DNA of 45,990 bases from Ceraceosorus guamensis. Lineage: Eukaryota; Basidiomycota; Exobasidiomycetes; Ceraceosorales; Ceraceosoraceae. The position numbers were made by a program, and so were the translations under genes. Below the pieces are notes generated by a model. That model was not told the DNA's origin. It made no database searches and was given only the letters and a program-made list of their open reading frames with translations. The stretch covers positions 1-45,990 of the forward strand of contig NW_020290109.1 in assembly GCF_003144195.1 (NCBI RefSeq), read 5' to 3'. The stretch's first letter is position 1; each line of letters begins with the position of its first letter. Positions 10,378 to 20,181 of the stretch are shown piece after piece.

Positions 10378-11649
10378 ATGGTCCTCTTCTTCACATCCAC
10401 AGGTGAGCTGCGAGTCCGGGCAGAGTCAGGGCTCCGTTCGCGAGCGGAGGCGCCTTCCTCGCGGGCAGCATGCAGGTCCGGTCCGCCTCTGTGCATCTTC
10501 AGTCCACGCTGTCCAGCTAACCTCACTTCCTCACGCCAAGCCCATGCAGTCACTTGCCCGCCGACATCGCTGTATATGGGCAAAGACAAGTTTGAGAATG
10601 AAGTGTTGTTAAAGTATGGCGATGAGCTGGATGTTTGGTTTCATGTGGATAAGTTGAGCTCGGCTCATGTGTATCTCAGGTTACAAGAGGATATGAAATG
10701 GGAGGAAATACCAAAGACTTTGCTTGAGGATATTGGACAGCTCACCAAGGCGAACAGTATAGAAGGTGAGGGACGCGTAGTGTAGGTGGTTTGCTTGCCC
10801 TCACCTAAACCATCGCACAACTTGCACTCGAGTAGGCAACAAGAAGCAGACGGTCACCATCATCTACACGCCTTGGTCCAACGTCAAGGTGCGTGCACAA
10901 GGCTTTGCTGGCGGCCAGTAGAAGCCCCTGAGAGAATCGTCTCGGATCATGTGCAACGACTCTTCGCTGACCCTGCCGCACACACCAAGAAAACTGGAGA
11001 CTTGGCAACGGGAGCCGTGCAATTCCACAACGACCGTATAGTGCGGCGTCACCATATCGCAGCGAAAGACAATGCGATTCTGAACAGGCTCAACAAGACC
11101 AAGCGTGAAGAGCTTGTGGACCACGAGGCTGTGAGGCAGGAAAGGGAAAGGGCAAAGGGAAGAGAGAGAAAAGAAGTGGCTGTGAAGGAGGTCAGTCGGT
11201 CGCGCAGGTTTCCAATCACAGATGAGCTTCGGTCTGCCGATTGATCATGCTCTCTCTCTCTTTCTCTCTCTCCTCTCTTTGACGCGCCGGGACTTTTAAC
11301 TTGCAGCGAAATGCGAAATTGGCAGAACAGCGTGCGAGACAAGAAGCCAAAGCCTCGCAAGATTACTCGAATCGTGAGCTGGCACCTTCATTTCGCAAGT
11401 CGATTGATCAGCATCTGACGCATCTCACACTCGAATGCAGTCTACTCTTCGGAAGCCATCTCGGCAGCGCAGAGAGAAAAGGAACGCAAAGCTAGAGCAA
11501 AGGCGCAGGAGGAAAAGGAACGCAAAGCTAGAGCAAAGGCGCAGGAGGAAAAGGAGAAAAGTGCGGCAGGAGATGATGCTGAGCGGATAGGAGTGCGAGA
11601 GGAGCAAAGCGAAGAGGAAGATGCTGGAAGTGAGGGTTCATTCATGTGA
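10378..11649 (+). CDS. CCDC25: CCDC25-like NFACT-R domain protein
   Basis: Six exons: 10378-10402, 10550-10765, 10836-10888, 10990-11190, 11307-11373 and 11441-11649, encoding 256 aa. The order of motifs follows animal CCDC25: MVLFFTST start, [59 protein letters not shown], then a Lys/Arg/Glu-rich helical tail and the terminal acidic segment ending FM, as in the human protein. The NFACT-R domain is the presumed RNA-binding part of NFACT/Rqc2-type proteins. The precise role of the short fungal forms is not established to my knowledge. The last exon contains a 36-nt tandem duplication that doubles a 12-residue [12 protein letters not shown] block of the coiled coil. Every junction is GT-AG and restores a conserved block. 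It shares the NOG1 promoter region. Confidence 0.93.
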
Positions 11650-12420
11650 AACATGTTGCGAGGCTCGATGCAATGGACGTCGCACTTTGTATCACTCTCG
11701 ACACGAGGCGTGGACGAGACACTTTCATCTGAGGCTGATCAGCAGTCGAGACTCGATCAAGAGGTGTCGTCGCTGCAGCATACATGCTGCTCCACCAATC
11801 TGCACATGCTGACGGCGTATACGAGAAATGACCATCTCGACTCACACATACGCACGCATCGCGCTCGCGCTCGTGCACGTCCACTCGAGCCAAATGAACG
11901 AATCAATCAAGCGATTCACCACTGCAATCCGTGAAATGCAAAACACGTCCAGATCGAGGAGCTGTCTTGTTGCCGCGCAGCTGGCAGATTACAAATTTTG
12001 ATTGCTCTGGGTGATCAATCAACCTCGAGCAATGTCTTGCATAAGGATCAGACTGCGCGAATGGACACCCTCTTGATTTGATGGATTGGCGGGCGGGTAA
12101 ATGTGGCTTGAACATCCAGCGCTGGTTGAACCCATCGCTCGAACAGCCACGCCCGCTCAAGATCCGATGATGGATGCAAAACGAAGCGAGAATGAGACAA
12201 GGCATCGCTGATGAGCTCTTTTCGCCATTGCGTGGGGCCAAGGAAGCAACGCGCAGACCAGCTCGACATCGTGCGCTCCCCCTCCCGACGAAAATCTGAG
12301 GCTCTCTTCTTGAACACAACTCCCTTTCTCAACTCGCAGCTCTCTCCAGTCCCTTCAAGTGATTCGCCTTGCCCACCGTCACCACCGCTCTTCCCCGCCC
12401 TTTCCACAAAAGTGCTCATC
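11650..12420. other. Intergenic spacer, nothing recognised
   Basis: 770 bp between two rightward genes. The last ~120 bp are C/T-rich, typical of a fungal promoter or 5' leader next to a start codon. No RNA gene, repeat or coding frame stands out. Confidence 0.4.
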
Positions 12421-13310
12421 ATGCCACCCAAGAATGCTACCAAACCCAAGCGAGGTCTATCCGACACTCCTACTCCACCCTATTCGCCCTCTCCTTCTCA
12501 AAGCGACAAGTCGGCTCAACAAGGCTCGACGGGCGAACAAGTGTCGAAGCAAGAGCAAGAGGATGTAGCAGAAGAAAAGGAAGCTGAGCTCAAGGGGGAT
12601 GTATTGACTCCCGAGCCTAGCATTTCGGGCTCCGAGTACCAAGAAGAGCAAGAGCAAGAGCAAGAGCAAGAGGTCAAATCGACTGTCGCGCCCAAGAAAC
12701 GTGGACGTGCAGCACCTTCGCAGCAGACGCCCAAAAAGAGTCCAGCTAAGCGAGCCAAGAAGGAGGACGATGCTGCAGAGGGCAAAGCTGTGAGCAAAGG
12801 CCGAATCTTGTTCTGGGGGGCGATTGGCTCGACGTCCGCCCCCCCCTCGTGTCCAGACCATTGCGCCGCTCACATGACCCGCTGACCGTATCCACATCAC
12901 CCGCAGCGCAACCCCCCATGGACCGCCGCAGAGGTGAGAAGGGACTGCATGTTCTCCATGAAGGACCTGCGCTGCGCGAACAGCCGAGCCGAAACTCACT
13001 CCATCCCTCTCGCTCGCCTTGCTCTTCCTATCCCGCTCGCTCCTACTCCACCACCTCCCCCAACGCCATACGCAGGATCAAGTCTTTCTCGATGCCATCC
13101 TTGCCTCCTTTACGCCCGACTACAACGCGATCGATGCAGCTCTCAAGTCTCTCAGCAAAAAGTACAACATGACCACGCGCTCCAAAAAGGAGATGAACAA
13201 CAGGTGGAACGGAAGGATCAAGACGTTGTTGAGCGTGAGTTTTGCGGTGCATGTTGTGCTGCCGATTGGCACTTCACCTTGTCCTAGCCGCCTGGCAGCT
13301 TAGTTCTTGA
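12421..13310 (+). CDS. Small nuclear SANT/Myb-like domain protein
   Basis: Four exons: 12421-12789, 12907-12933, 13076-13234 and 13299-13310, encoding 188 aa. The first ~120 residues are disordered: a Pro/Ser-rich start, an acidic Gln/Glu-rich stretch with an EQ repeat, then basic KKRGRAAP (AT-hook/NLS-like) and SPAKRAKKE. Splicing joins NPPWTAAE (a 27-nt exon) to DQVFLDAILASFTPDYNAID and then NNRWNGRIKTLL. This reads as one SANT/Myb-like helix-turn-helix with the Trp residues placed as in that fold, so DNA or chromatin binding is likely. I ended the gene with a 12-nt last exon giving LSS-stop. Using the next AG would extend the frame to 13621, overlapping the convergent paladin-like coding region, which I consider less likely. 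The target is unknown. Confidence 0.72.
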
Positions 13311-13571
13311 AAACCCAGCTGACGCGCCTTGATCTCTACGGCACGCCAGGGCGGCAACGTTGCACGCATGACGTCTTCCAACACGAAGAGTGCTTGAACA
13401 AGCACATGCAAATGCAGGGTACGATCAAGCTGAGCAAAAGACGGCCCATCAACAGACAAATCAGCATCGTCGAGCCACGTCGCATCGCAAATCGCGCTTT
13501 TGCATGCTACACCTCATCCCAATACACAGAATTGCGCCCCTCTTACAGACAACGTGAAAAGACGTGCCTCC

Positions 13572-13881
13572 CTATTCCAACTTCTTTCGAAGAATGTCAG
13601 AAATCTCTCTTCTCGGTTTGAGCCATTCCAAAAAGCTAGGAAAATGTCTTCCCTCCGTCGCCTGAGATATGACGCCGGCAGCAGAGACGGTGGTGGAAGC
13701 TCTAGAGACGACGGATCTGGCGTCGTCTTGATCGTCCCCTTCGATGGCCCAGTGCGCCTTGTCTAGCAGGTACGATGCGAAGACCTAGAGTGTGGTGAAA
13801 AAGAGAGCGTGTAAGATTATTGCGAGAAGGCAGCGTGGTGAGCCGAAGCGCGTTCTCACGATCAGATAGCCCTGCCAAGTC

Positions 13882-13916
<35 letters not shown>

Positions 13917-16900
13917 TTGCGCAATCAGCAAAAGCAAAGACCGCAACGGCGAGCAGACGCCCACACTCACGTAGCGTTGCAAGTAATTGTTGTAGACTTT
14001 TGAGAGATGACGATGCTTGATTGTACCCGCGTCGGCATTCTCAGCACGCAGCTTGGCGTCGTAGACCGCCTTGCGGAGGTTTTGCACCTGATCGCACGCG
14101 TCAATGGCCTACGAGGCGACGAGAAGATGGAGGGGGGGGGGGGGGGGATGAGCCTGCGTTCATGACGCCTAGCGCTCTCTGCTTGCTCTTCTCCAACGCA
14201 CCCGATCCGTCAGCTTTTTGGCCATCTTGCCGTGCGAAAGGACGCCGACGAGCTGGAGCACGCTTCGATACTCTCCAGCCAACCAAAGCTCATCCTCCCT
14301 ATTGTCCATCGCATCTTTGGCGCCATCCATGAGCGACAATTTGTCGCCATCTTGCGATGGCAAATCGCTGCCCTCCTCGGCTCCAGACACCTGACCAAAG
14401 AGTGCGCTGGGGAATGTAGAGCCGCTCTCGGCCGCGATGAGATCTTCTGCATAGTGGCTCACGGTCGTGACGAGCACGGCGATGATCAGTCCACTGCGCG
14501 TCTCGCGCGTGGTCTCGCGTCAGCAAATTCGCCAGCCTATCCGACGCACGCCGCGGGAGAGAGACACACAAAAACACACTCACGTAGTCGTCCGTCCTCG
14601 GCCCATCTGGCAATTGAAAGCCGGACTAGAGTCTGTCCGCAGGGCTAACTGCACGCGGCTTTCCAGCTCCGAAAATACAGCAGGTACGGGAGCCTGTTCG
14701 TCCGTAACGGGTATGCGGGCATAATCCACCCGGTAACCTTCCGCCGCCACCGTCTCGTACACTTCTCGAGGCGTCAAGACCTCGGAAGGGGATACGCTGA
14801 ACCATTGCGGAACGATTTCGAACCTGCCTCCCTCGAGCTCTAGCTCGTCGTGCAGCAGCACCCGTCCATTGTACTTTTCAATCTCTAGCAAAATGTCATC
14901 CTTCAGAGATGCTTCCATCGACTCGACCACGTTCACCGTGATGCCCGTCGCTTCGACTGCAGAGCGATAGACCACAGGGTAAGCAAACGCGTTTGAAGGC
15001 GCTCTCTCAGCGCACACACACCCACTCACCATTGGTCAAAGGCTGATCGGCAAGCCGAAGAACGTGAGGTCTGCCCTTGATGAACAGGACCGGCTCCTCT
15101 CTCAACGAAGAGGCGACAACTCTTTGAGAACCTCCCGGTCCAGCTCCCATATGCTCTAGGCCCTTGCGCAGACCCTCAATCGAGGGCATGCCGTGTCCCC
15201 AAGTTCTCAGCTCTGCAGCCGTTGGGGCCGTCGAGACGGGCGTTCGGGGTGGTGTGTCCCCGCTAGCATCCAGTACCAAAGACACGCCTCGAAGGTTGGG
15301 GATGCCCTCGATCTGGGAGAGGGCGATTTTGGCCTGAGAAGTGAAGGTGCGATGAACTTCGGTTACTTTGGCTGCTGCTGCAAGCTCCTACACACGTTGC
15401 CAACTCACCAAGCCAGGGAACATGTCCGACTTGAGCATCGTGTACGCCGACAGTACACCGCCATTCCTATTCGCGACGACATCCTGCACTTCTTGCTGAA
15501 GCGCCATTCCCTCAAAGTTGTCCAACTTTTGCAGTGGCGTCACCGTGTGCATGGCCGCCTTTGCAAATTCGGCGGAAAGCGTCTCCAAGACTGGTTGTCG
15601 CTTGATCCAATGCTCAAAGCTGGGCAACGAGTCGAGCGTGTCCGGAATGGAAGCGGACAGGTACGCTTGAAATACGCACAGCTCATAGTAGCGTCTCAGA
15701 TTGATGATGGAAGACTGCAACAAGGATCTACCCTTTTTGCTCGTCTCTCCTGCCTCCTCGGCCTGCAAGCGAGAGTGCTCGATCGCTTCGCGCAGGTTCA
15801 CTGCCGTAGCTCCGCCTTGCGCGCACATGTCCACACACTCGTCTACCGTAGCTTTTACTTCCAAACCGTGCGGCACGATGCGCAAAAGAGTATTGATGAC
15901 GTGGTAGCTGAGCGCCTTGGCTTGCAAGCCAGACACGTCATCCACCTGCGCCTGCGAATCCGCATCTGCTCGTCGCGTCGAGCTCGCTAAAGCATCGTTT
16001 CGGCGATGTCGATCGATCCAGCGTTTGATGAGCAGAACAATGACGGCTGCGAGGGTGCCCCTTCCTCTACCAAGCTGGTCATTGAGCACGATTGCCGCAT
16101 CGCATTCTCGATCCGCCTTGACGACCAGTCTGACAATAGCGTCAAAGTCGGCCAGATCCGGTGGTCTTTCGGCCGTCATGGGTATGCGCCTGTAGGACAG
16201 CGTCACTGCACCCGCTTCGTCCCTTTCGAATTGAGCAGCTACACTATCCATGACTTCCTGAAGCGTCTGCACGTCTTCCGCGCGCGTCTCTTCCCATCGG
16301 GGAGCCACATCTCCTTCGTCCGTCTCGTGATGCAGCAAAATTTTCCCCTCTCCCAGTTCTAGCTCGGCCAAACAGTCCGTCTTGAGTCTATCTTCCAGCA
16401 GCGTCAGACGGTCCCACGATATGCCTGCAAATTCCCTCACGTTTCGCAAGGAAGACCCCTGCTGTCGCAGTACGACCGGCTTGCCATTGATCAGACAGAG
16501 CGGTTCCTCTCGCAGATTGAGCCACGTCACCGCCACCGCGCTGCGCGCCCGCGCCTCGCGATCGGGTGCGACTTGGGAAGCAATGGCTCGAAGAATGCCA
16601 GCAATACCTTGCGTAGTGGGCTGTCCCGTCACCCAGATGTTCGTCTCGGGTACTCGGCGAAGCAGATTTGCTCCAGGCACGGTCCCCACACCCGCAGCAG
16701 CTCTAGACAACAAGACATTGCGCTGCAGAAAATTTCTCCAAACATCTTCTTTCAAGCTGCGTGGTCGTGCGCTAGAGTTGTGAGCTGGGCAACGCGACGG
16801 CCGAGCGCGCGCGTAGCAGTCCACTACTCACAGCATGCCTGCACGAAGCACGATTCCTGCTCTGCTCCTGACAATGTGGTCGGCAAACTCGTCTCCAGGT

Positions 16901-19453
16901 TGTTCAGACGTGCCGGTGGCCGCTCCAACCGCTCGATGCAGGCCAGACTTGCCTCCCATGATTTGACTTTTGGACATTGGCAAGCCCGCGCCTGGTCTGC
17001 TAAGTATGCTGAGATCCTGCAAGGGGTCGAAAAGGTAAAGCTGGGCTCCTTTGCTTCTGATCCTGAGGATCGTGTGCCACACCTCCGGTCTCCCTTTCAA
17101 GTACGTGCTGAATCGATGCGTGAACGCAGCAGTTTCGCTCCCGCTGCTGTACTCTGCAAAGACGACCAGCGAGACGTACTGCTCCAGCGTTCGCACTGCT
17201 CGACCCAGTCGCGCAGCCGCATGATCGCCTCGCACGTGAAGCGCATCTCTTTGGACATCCGCCAAGTCGGCCTTTTTGGGATCATGCTTGGCCACTGCGA
17301 AGGCTACTCTTTCCGTCAAGATCTGCTCGCGCAGGTTGACGACTGCGCCGCACGCATCCAGCGTAATGTCCGCCACGCGTTTGCTCTCGATGCCCTCTGC
17401 GACGGGGTGACAAGGTATGAGCGACTCCTCTGGATCCGGGAGCGCCCGCTCGACTCACTCTCCAACAGCCCACACAACGACCTGATGATGCCGTAGTCTC
17501 CCCTAAATGCTCTCTGGAACGCGTCAAATAGGGAAGGATTGCCTAGCAAAGTGTCTAGAATAGTCCTCGAGTCAAAGCTGCTGCTGCTTCCGACTGTATT
17601 TGCAAGCAGCTGCATAAGCCTGAGCAGGGTCTGCGCATACTGGTGTTGAGCCGAAGCTCTCGCCAGCGCATCTCCCATACCCTGGGGTCCGGCATTGGCG
17701 GCACCCGCCGAAGGTCTTCTCCCATCCGCTGTCGATCCGTGCGAGTTGGAGTGCGAGCCATACTTGTGCAGCTCGATGCTCAGCGAATCGTAGCCGTGCA
17801 GCACCATCATTTGTCTGCGTCGAATGATGACCGCCGTCGCCATCGCCATCGTCGTTCGCACAGCTCCTATGCCGCAATTTGCCACGACCGAGGTGCGCAG
17901 CGGATCGAGCTCTTTGAGGATGCGCACGTACGCATCGAGGCTGAGTCCGCAGGAGCGGGGAGTGCTGCGCGTCAGATTATATAGGCGATGAAGCTGCGCT
18001 ATCGCCACATCGACGCACTAATTATCCTCGATGCTCTGACTGGCAGCAATGGGAATGCGATAATAATCCACTGCCCATCCTTCCGCCTTTGCCTTTTCGT
18101 ACACTTCCCTCACAGTGTGCACCGTATCAGGCTCTATAGCGACCCACGAAGGCGTCAATCTCTGTTCCTCATCCTCCTCGTGCACCAAGACTAGGCCTCC
18201 CCAATTCGAAGCTTCCCTCAGCAGATCTTGCTTCAATCTCGACTCGATCACTTCCAGATTATCGGCTCTCTGAGAAATGCTGTACGTCTGCATCGGACTG
18301 TCCAGCTCCCGAAGCACGTATGGTCGATTGGCAATGTAGATGATCGGTTCCTGGTGTCGACGCGGAGAGGCGCATTAGCTAGGTGCTGCTGCAGCCCGAC
18401 TCGCAGTCTGCGCTTTCTCGCTCACCTCTCGGGTGCAGAACCACACGCATTTGCGCGTTGGCGCTTTTTCTTCTTCTTCAGTTCCACCCGCCTGCCTCGT
18501 CGAACTCCTCTCCCTCGCTCTTTGAGCTTCCGCAATTCGTGGATCAGCAGAAGCAGCTCGATGTTCTGCGCTCGTATCCAATGCACGCGCCTGATCAGGC
18601 AGCGCGTCCAGTCTAGGACTAGCCGACACCGCCTCATTGCTCCTCTTGCCGTCGCGCTTCACATCCGCACTGCGTGATCGTGCGGCAGCTACACCACCTG
18701 CGATCGGTCTGCCTCGCGCGTAGGAAGAGCTTCCAGCAGGTTGACAATTGAGAACGCTCAGCACGCCTCGTAGACCTGCCGAAGTGGGCTGAGCACAGCC
18801 GTACACTTCGTCGCAATCAGCTCTTCGAAAGTTGGGTGCGCCTGTGCCAAGCGTGCGAGAGGCGTGACTGGTCAGGAGAAGTGCTCGAGGGGAGCGGCGC
18901 GCGCGAGAGAGTAGAAGCCTTACCTTGCAGGTGCAAATCCAGACGCGGACGTTTGGCTGAAGTGTAAAGTGTTGAGCGTCGCAGGAGGTGAGCAAGTGAG
19001 CAGTCGAGCAGTCGAGCAGTCGAGCAGTCGAGCAGTCGAGCAGTCCTACAACAGCAAGAGAGCAGCTCCCACGACGCATTCCTTGCCCCAGCACAGCCAC
19101 ACCGACTCACCTCCGCCATCCGCCTTGAGCACCAATCCTCTGGTGAGCACAGTGCCCGATCTGGATCTGACCACATTCGCTTCGCTCGCGTCCCACAGCC
19201 TCGAAGCAGGAATCTTCGGCGGAGGAGGCATCATCATCATCGTCATCATCGTCGTCGTCCCCTCTTCCTCAGATCCGGTCCGAGACTCTTGGGTGCTGGT
19301 GCTTTTGACATTGGCGGAGGAAGCACTGAGTGAGCGTGATGATGAAGCGGTGCGAGAGCCTGAAGGACGTGAGGGGGCTAGATGAGCGGAGGCGCGAGAG
19401 TGGGAGGTGATGTTGATGGCAGGCGGCGGCGATGCGGGGGTGTGAGAAGACAT
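13572..19453 (-). CDS. PALD1: Paladin-like protein with three PTP/phytase-type phosphatase domains
   Basis: Twelve exons: 19111-19453, 18924-18956, 18426-18841, 18019-18350, 17459-17940, 16832-17396, 15409-16771, 15030-15333, 14584-14956, 14202-14493, 13971-14108 and 13572-13784, encoding 1617 aa. Each of three repeats has the family order: VRSR(S/A)G.VL start, GAPNFR- or TNIWVTGQPT-like strand, REEP..(Y/I)I.(G/N)(K/R)P.VLR, a (Y/S)xRIPx(T/A) loop and a P-loop. P-loops read NCGIGAVRTT (Cys ~397), NDQLGRGRGT (Asp ~955) and NCQMGRGRTT (Cys ~1395), so repeat 2 lacks the nucleophile. The family (inositol-hexakisphosphate/PTP-like phytase fold) is related to vertebrate paladin, a cytosolic regulator of phosphoinositide signalling; the fungal substrate is unknown. 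Junction phases all agree and introns run 60-186 nt. The N-terminal ~90 residues are Ser/Thr-rich with a Met run. Confidence 0.93.
13884..13914. repeat. CAG/CTG trinucleotide run inside the last paladin-like intron
   Basis: About ten AGC units within the 186-nt intron 13785-13970, the longest intron of that gene. Because the gene is on the minus strand, the transcript reads CUG repeats. Confidence 0.9.
14132..14147. repeat. 16-base poly-G/poly-C tract in an intron
   Basis: A homopolymer in paladin-like intron 14109-14201. On the transcribed strand it is poly-C about 24 nt before the TAG acceptor, so it could serve as the polypyrimidine tract. Confidence 0.9.
17632..17671. repeat. 40-bp sequence shared with 34452-34491 (copy in paladin-like exon)
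   Basis: The segment encodes part of the paladin-like sequence ALARASAQHQYAQ. It matches 34452-34491 in the same orientation at 39 of 40 bases; the single difference is T here versus C there, 15 bases in. Flanks on both sides differ. Confidence 0.93.
18998..19045. repeat. Six tandem copies of an 8-bp unit (GAGCAGTC) in a paladin-like intron
   Basis: Six exact head-to-tail copies within intron 18957-19110, which is 154 nt and thus longer than most introns here. As the gene is on the minus strand, the transcript carries GACTGCTC repeats near the 3' half of the intron. Confidence 0.95.
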
Positions 19454-19492
19454 GCTGCTGATCAGCAAGTCGAGAGGGGAGTCACGAGTGCA

Positions 19493-19589
<97 letters not shown>

Positions 19590-20181
19590 AATTGTCATCA
19601 GAGTGCGAGGAGTGCGCGGTCAGAGTGGTGAGTCACGAGTGTTGATCTGCTGATGTGCATCAGCAAGGACCGCATCGCATACATGCGCCTACCTCACCTC
19701 CTCCCTTCCCGTTCACTTGGCTCGTTCGCTGCGCTTAATTGATTGCGCTGCTGGGAAGATCGTGTCCGAAGTCCCCGTCGGTGCTCATGCGCGCCTGTCC
19801 ACTTTTAGCGTATATCGGGGGCACGATCACGTGTTGCACAGCCGCCCCGCGTGGCCGCGCGCCAAAAGTGGAGGGGCAAAGGGCGGGCGAGCGAGAGTAG
19901 GCGGGCGGGGGGGTTAGCATGTCCCCTCCTCCTCCCCTTCCTTTGCTCTGCTTCACATCCACCACATCGACAGCCACATCGCGAGTGCAATCAAGCATCA
20001 AGAGGCAAGAGTGCAGCGTGCAGCGTGCAAGACTGTGGAGGAGCAGATCAATCATCATACATTCCAAAGCGGCCACTATAGGCGGACGCTCCGTTCCACA
20101 GGAACTGGCAAAAGAAGTCCTCTGGAGGAAGAGGGAGGCAGCGACGTCGCCCATGCACTCGATCGTCTCGTCGAGGTCAAG
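19454..20181. promoter_or_regulatory. Divergent promoter region, paladin-like / PrpF-like, with long GA tract
   Basis: 728 bp between two divergent start codons. A purine tract (19491-19592, almost pure GA) lies right before the leftward gene and so forms a CT-rich leader or promoter on its coding strand. One CACGTG hexamer lies at 19828-19833. No coding frame is credible. Confidence 0.5.
19491..19592. repeat. ~100-bp (GA)n microsatellite
   Basis: Nearly uninterrupted GA dinucleotides with a few AAAG interruptions, 40-140 bp before the paladin-like start codon on the other strand. Confidence 0.96.

Noticed and set aside
13307-13621. Extension of the SANT/Myb-like gene to 13621
   Set aside because: It would overlap the convergent paladin-like coding end; the nearer CAG acceptor gives a neat short C-terminus.
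15193-17496. Long plus-strand frames (265 and 307 aa) opposite the paladin-like gene
   Set aside because: Antisense shadows of conserved exons; composition rich in Arg, Ser and His and no motifs.
18998-19045. CRISPR-like array
   Set aside because: Head-to-tail 8-bp units without spacers, inside a eukaryotic intron.
19491-19592. Coding potential of the GA tract (long Glu/Arg repeat)
   Set aside because: Pure microsatellite translation; it sits in the leader or promoter of the paladin-like gene.
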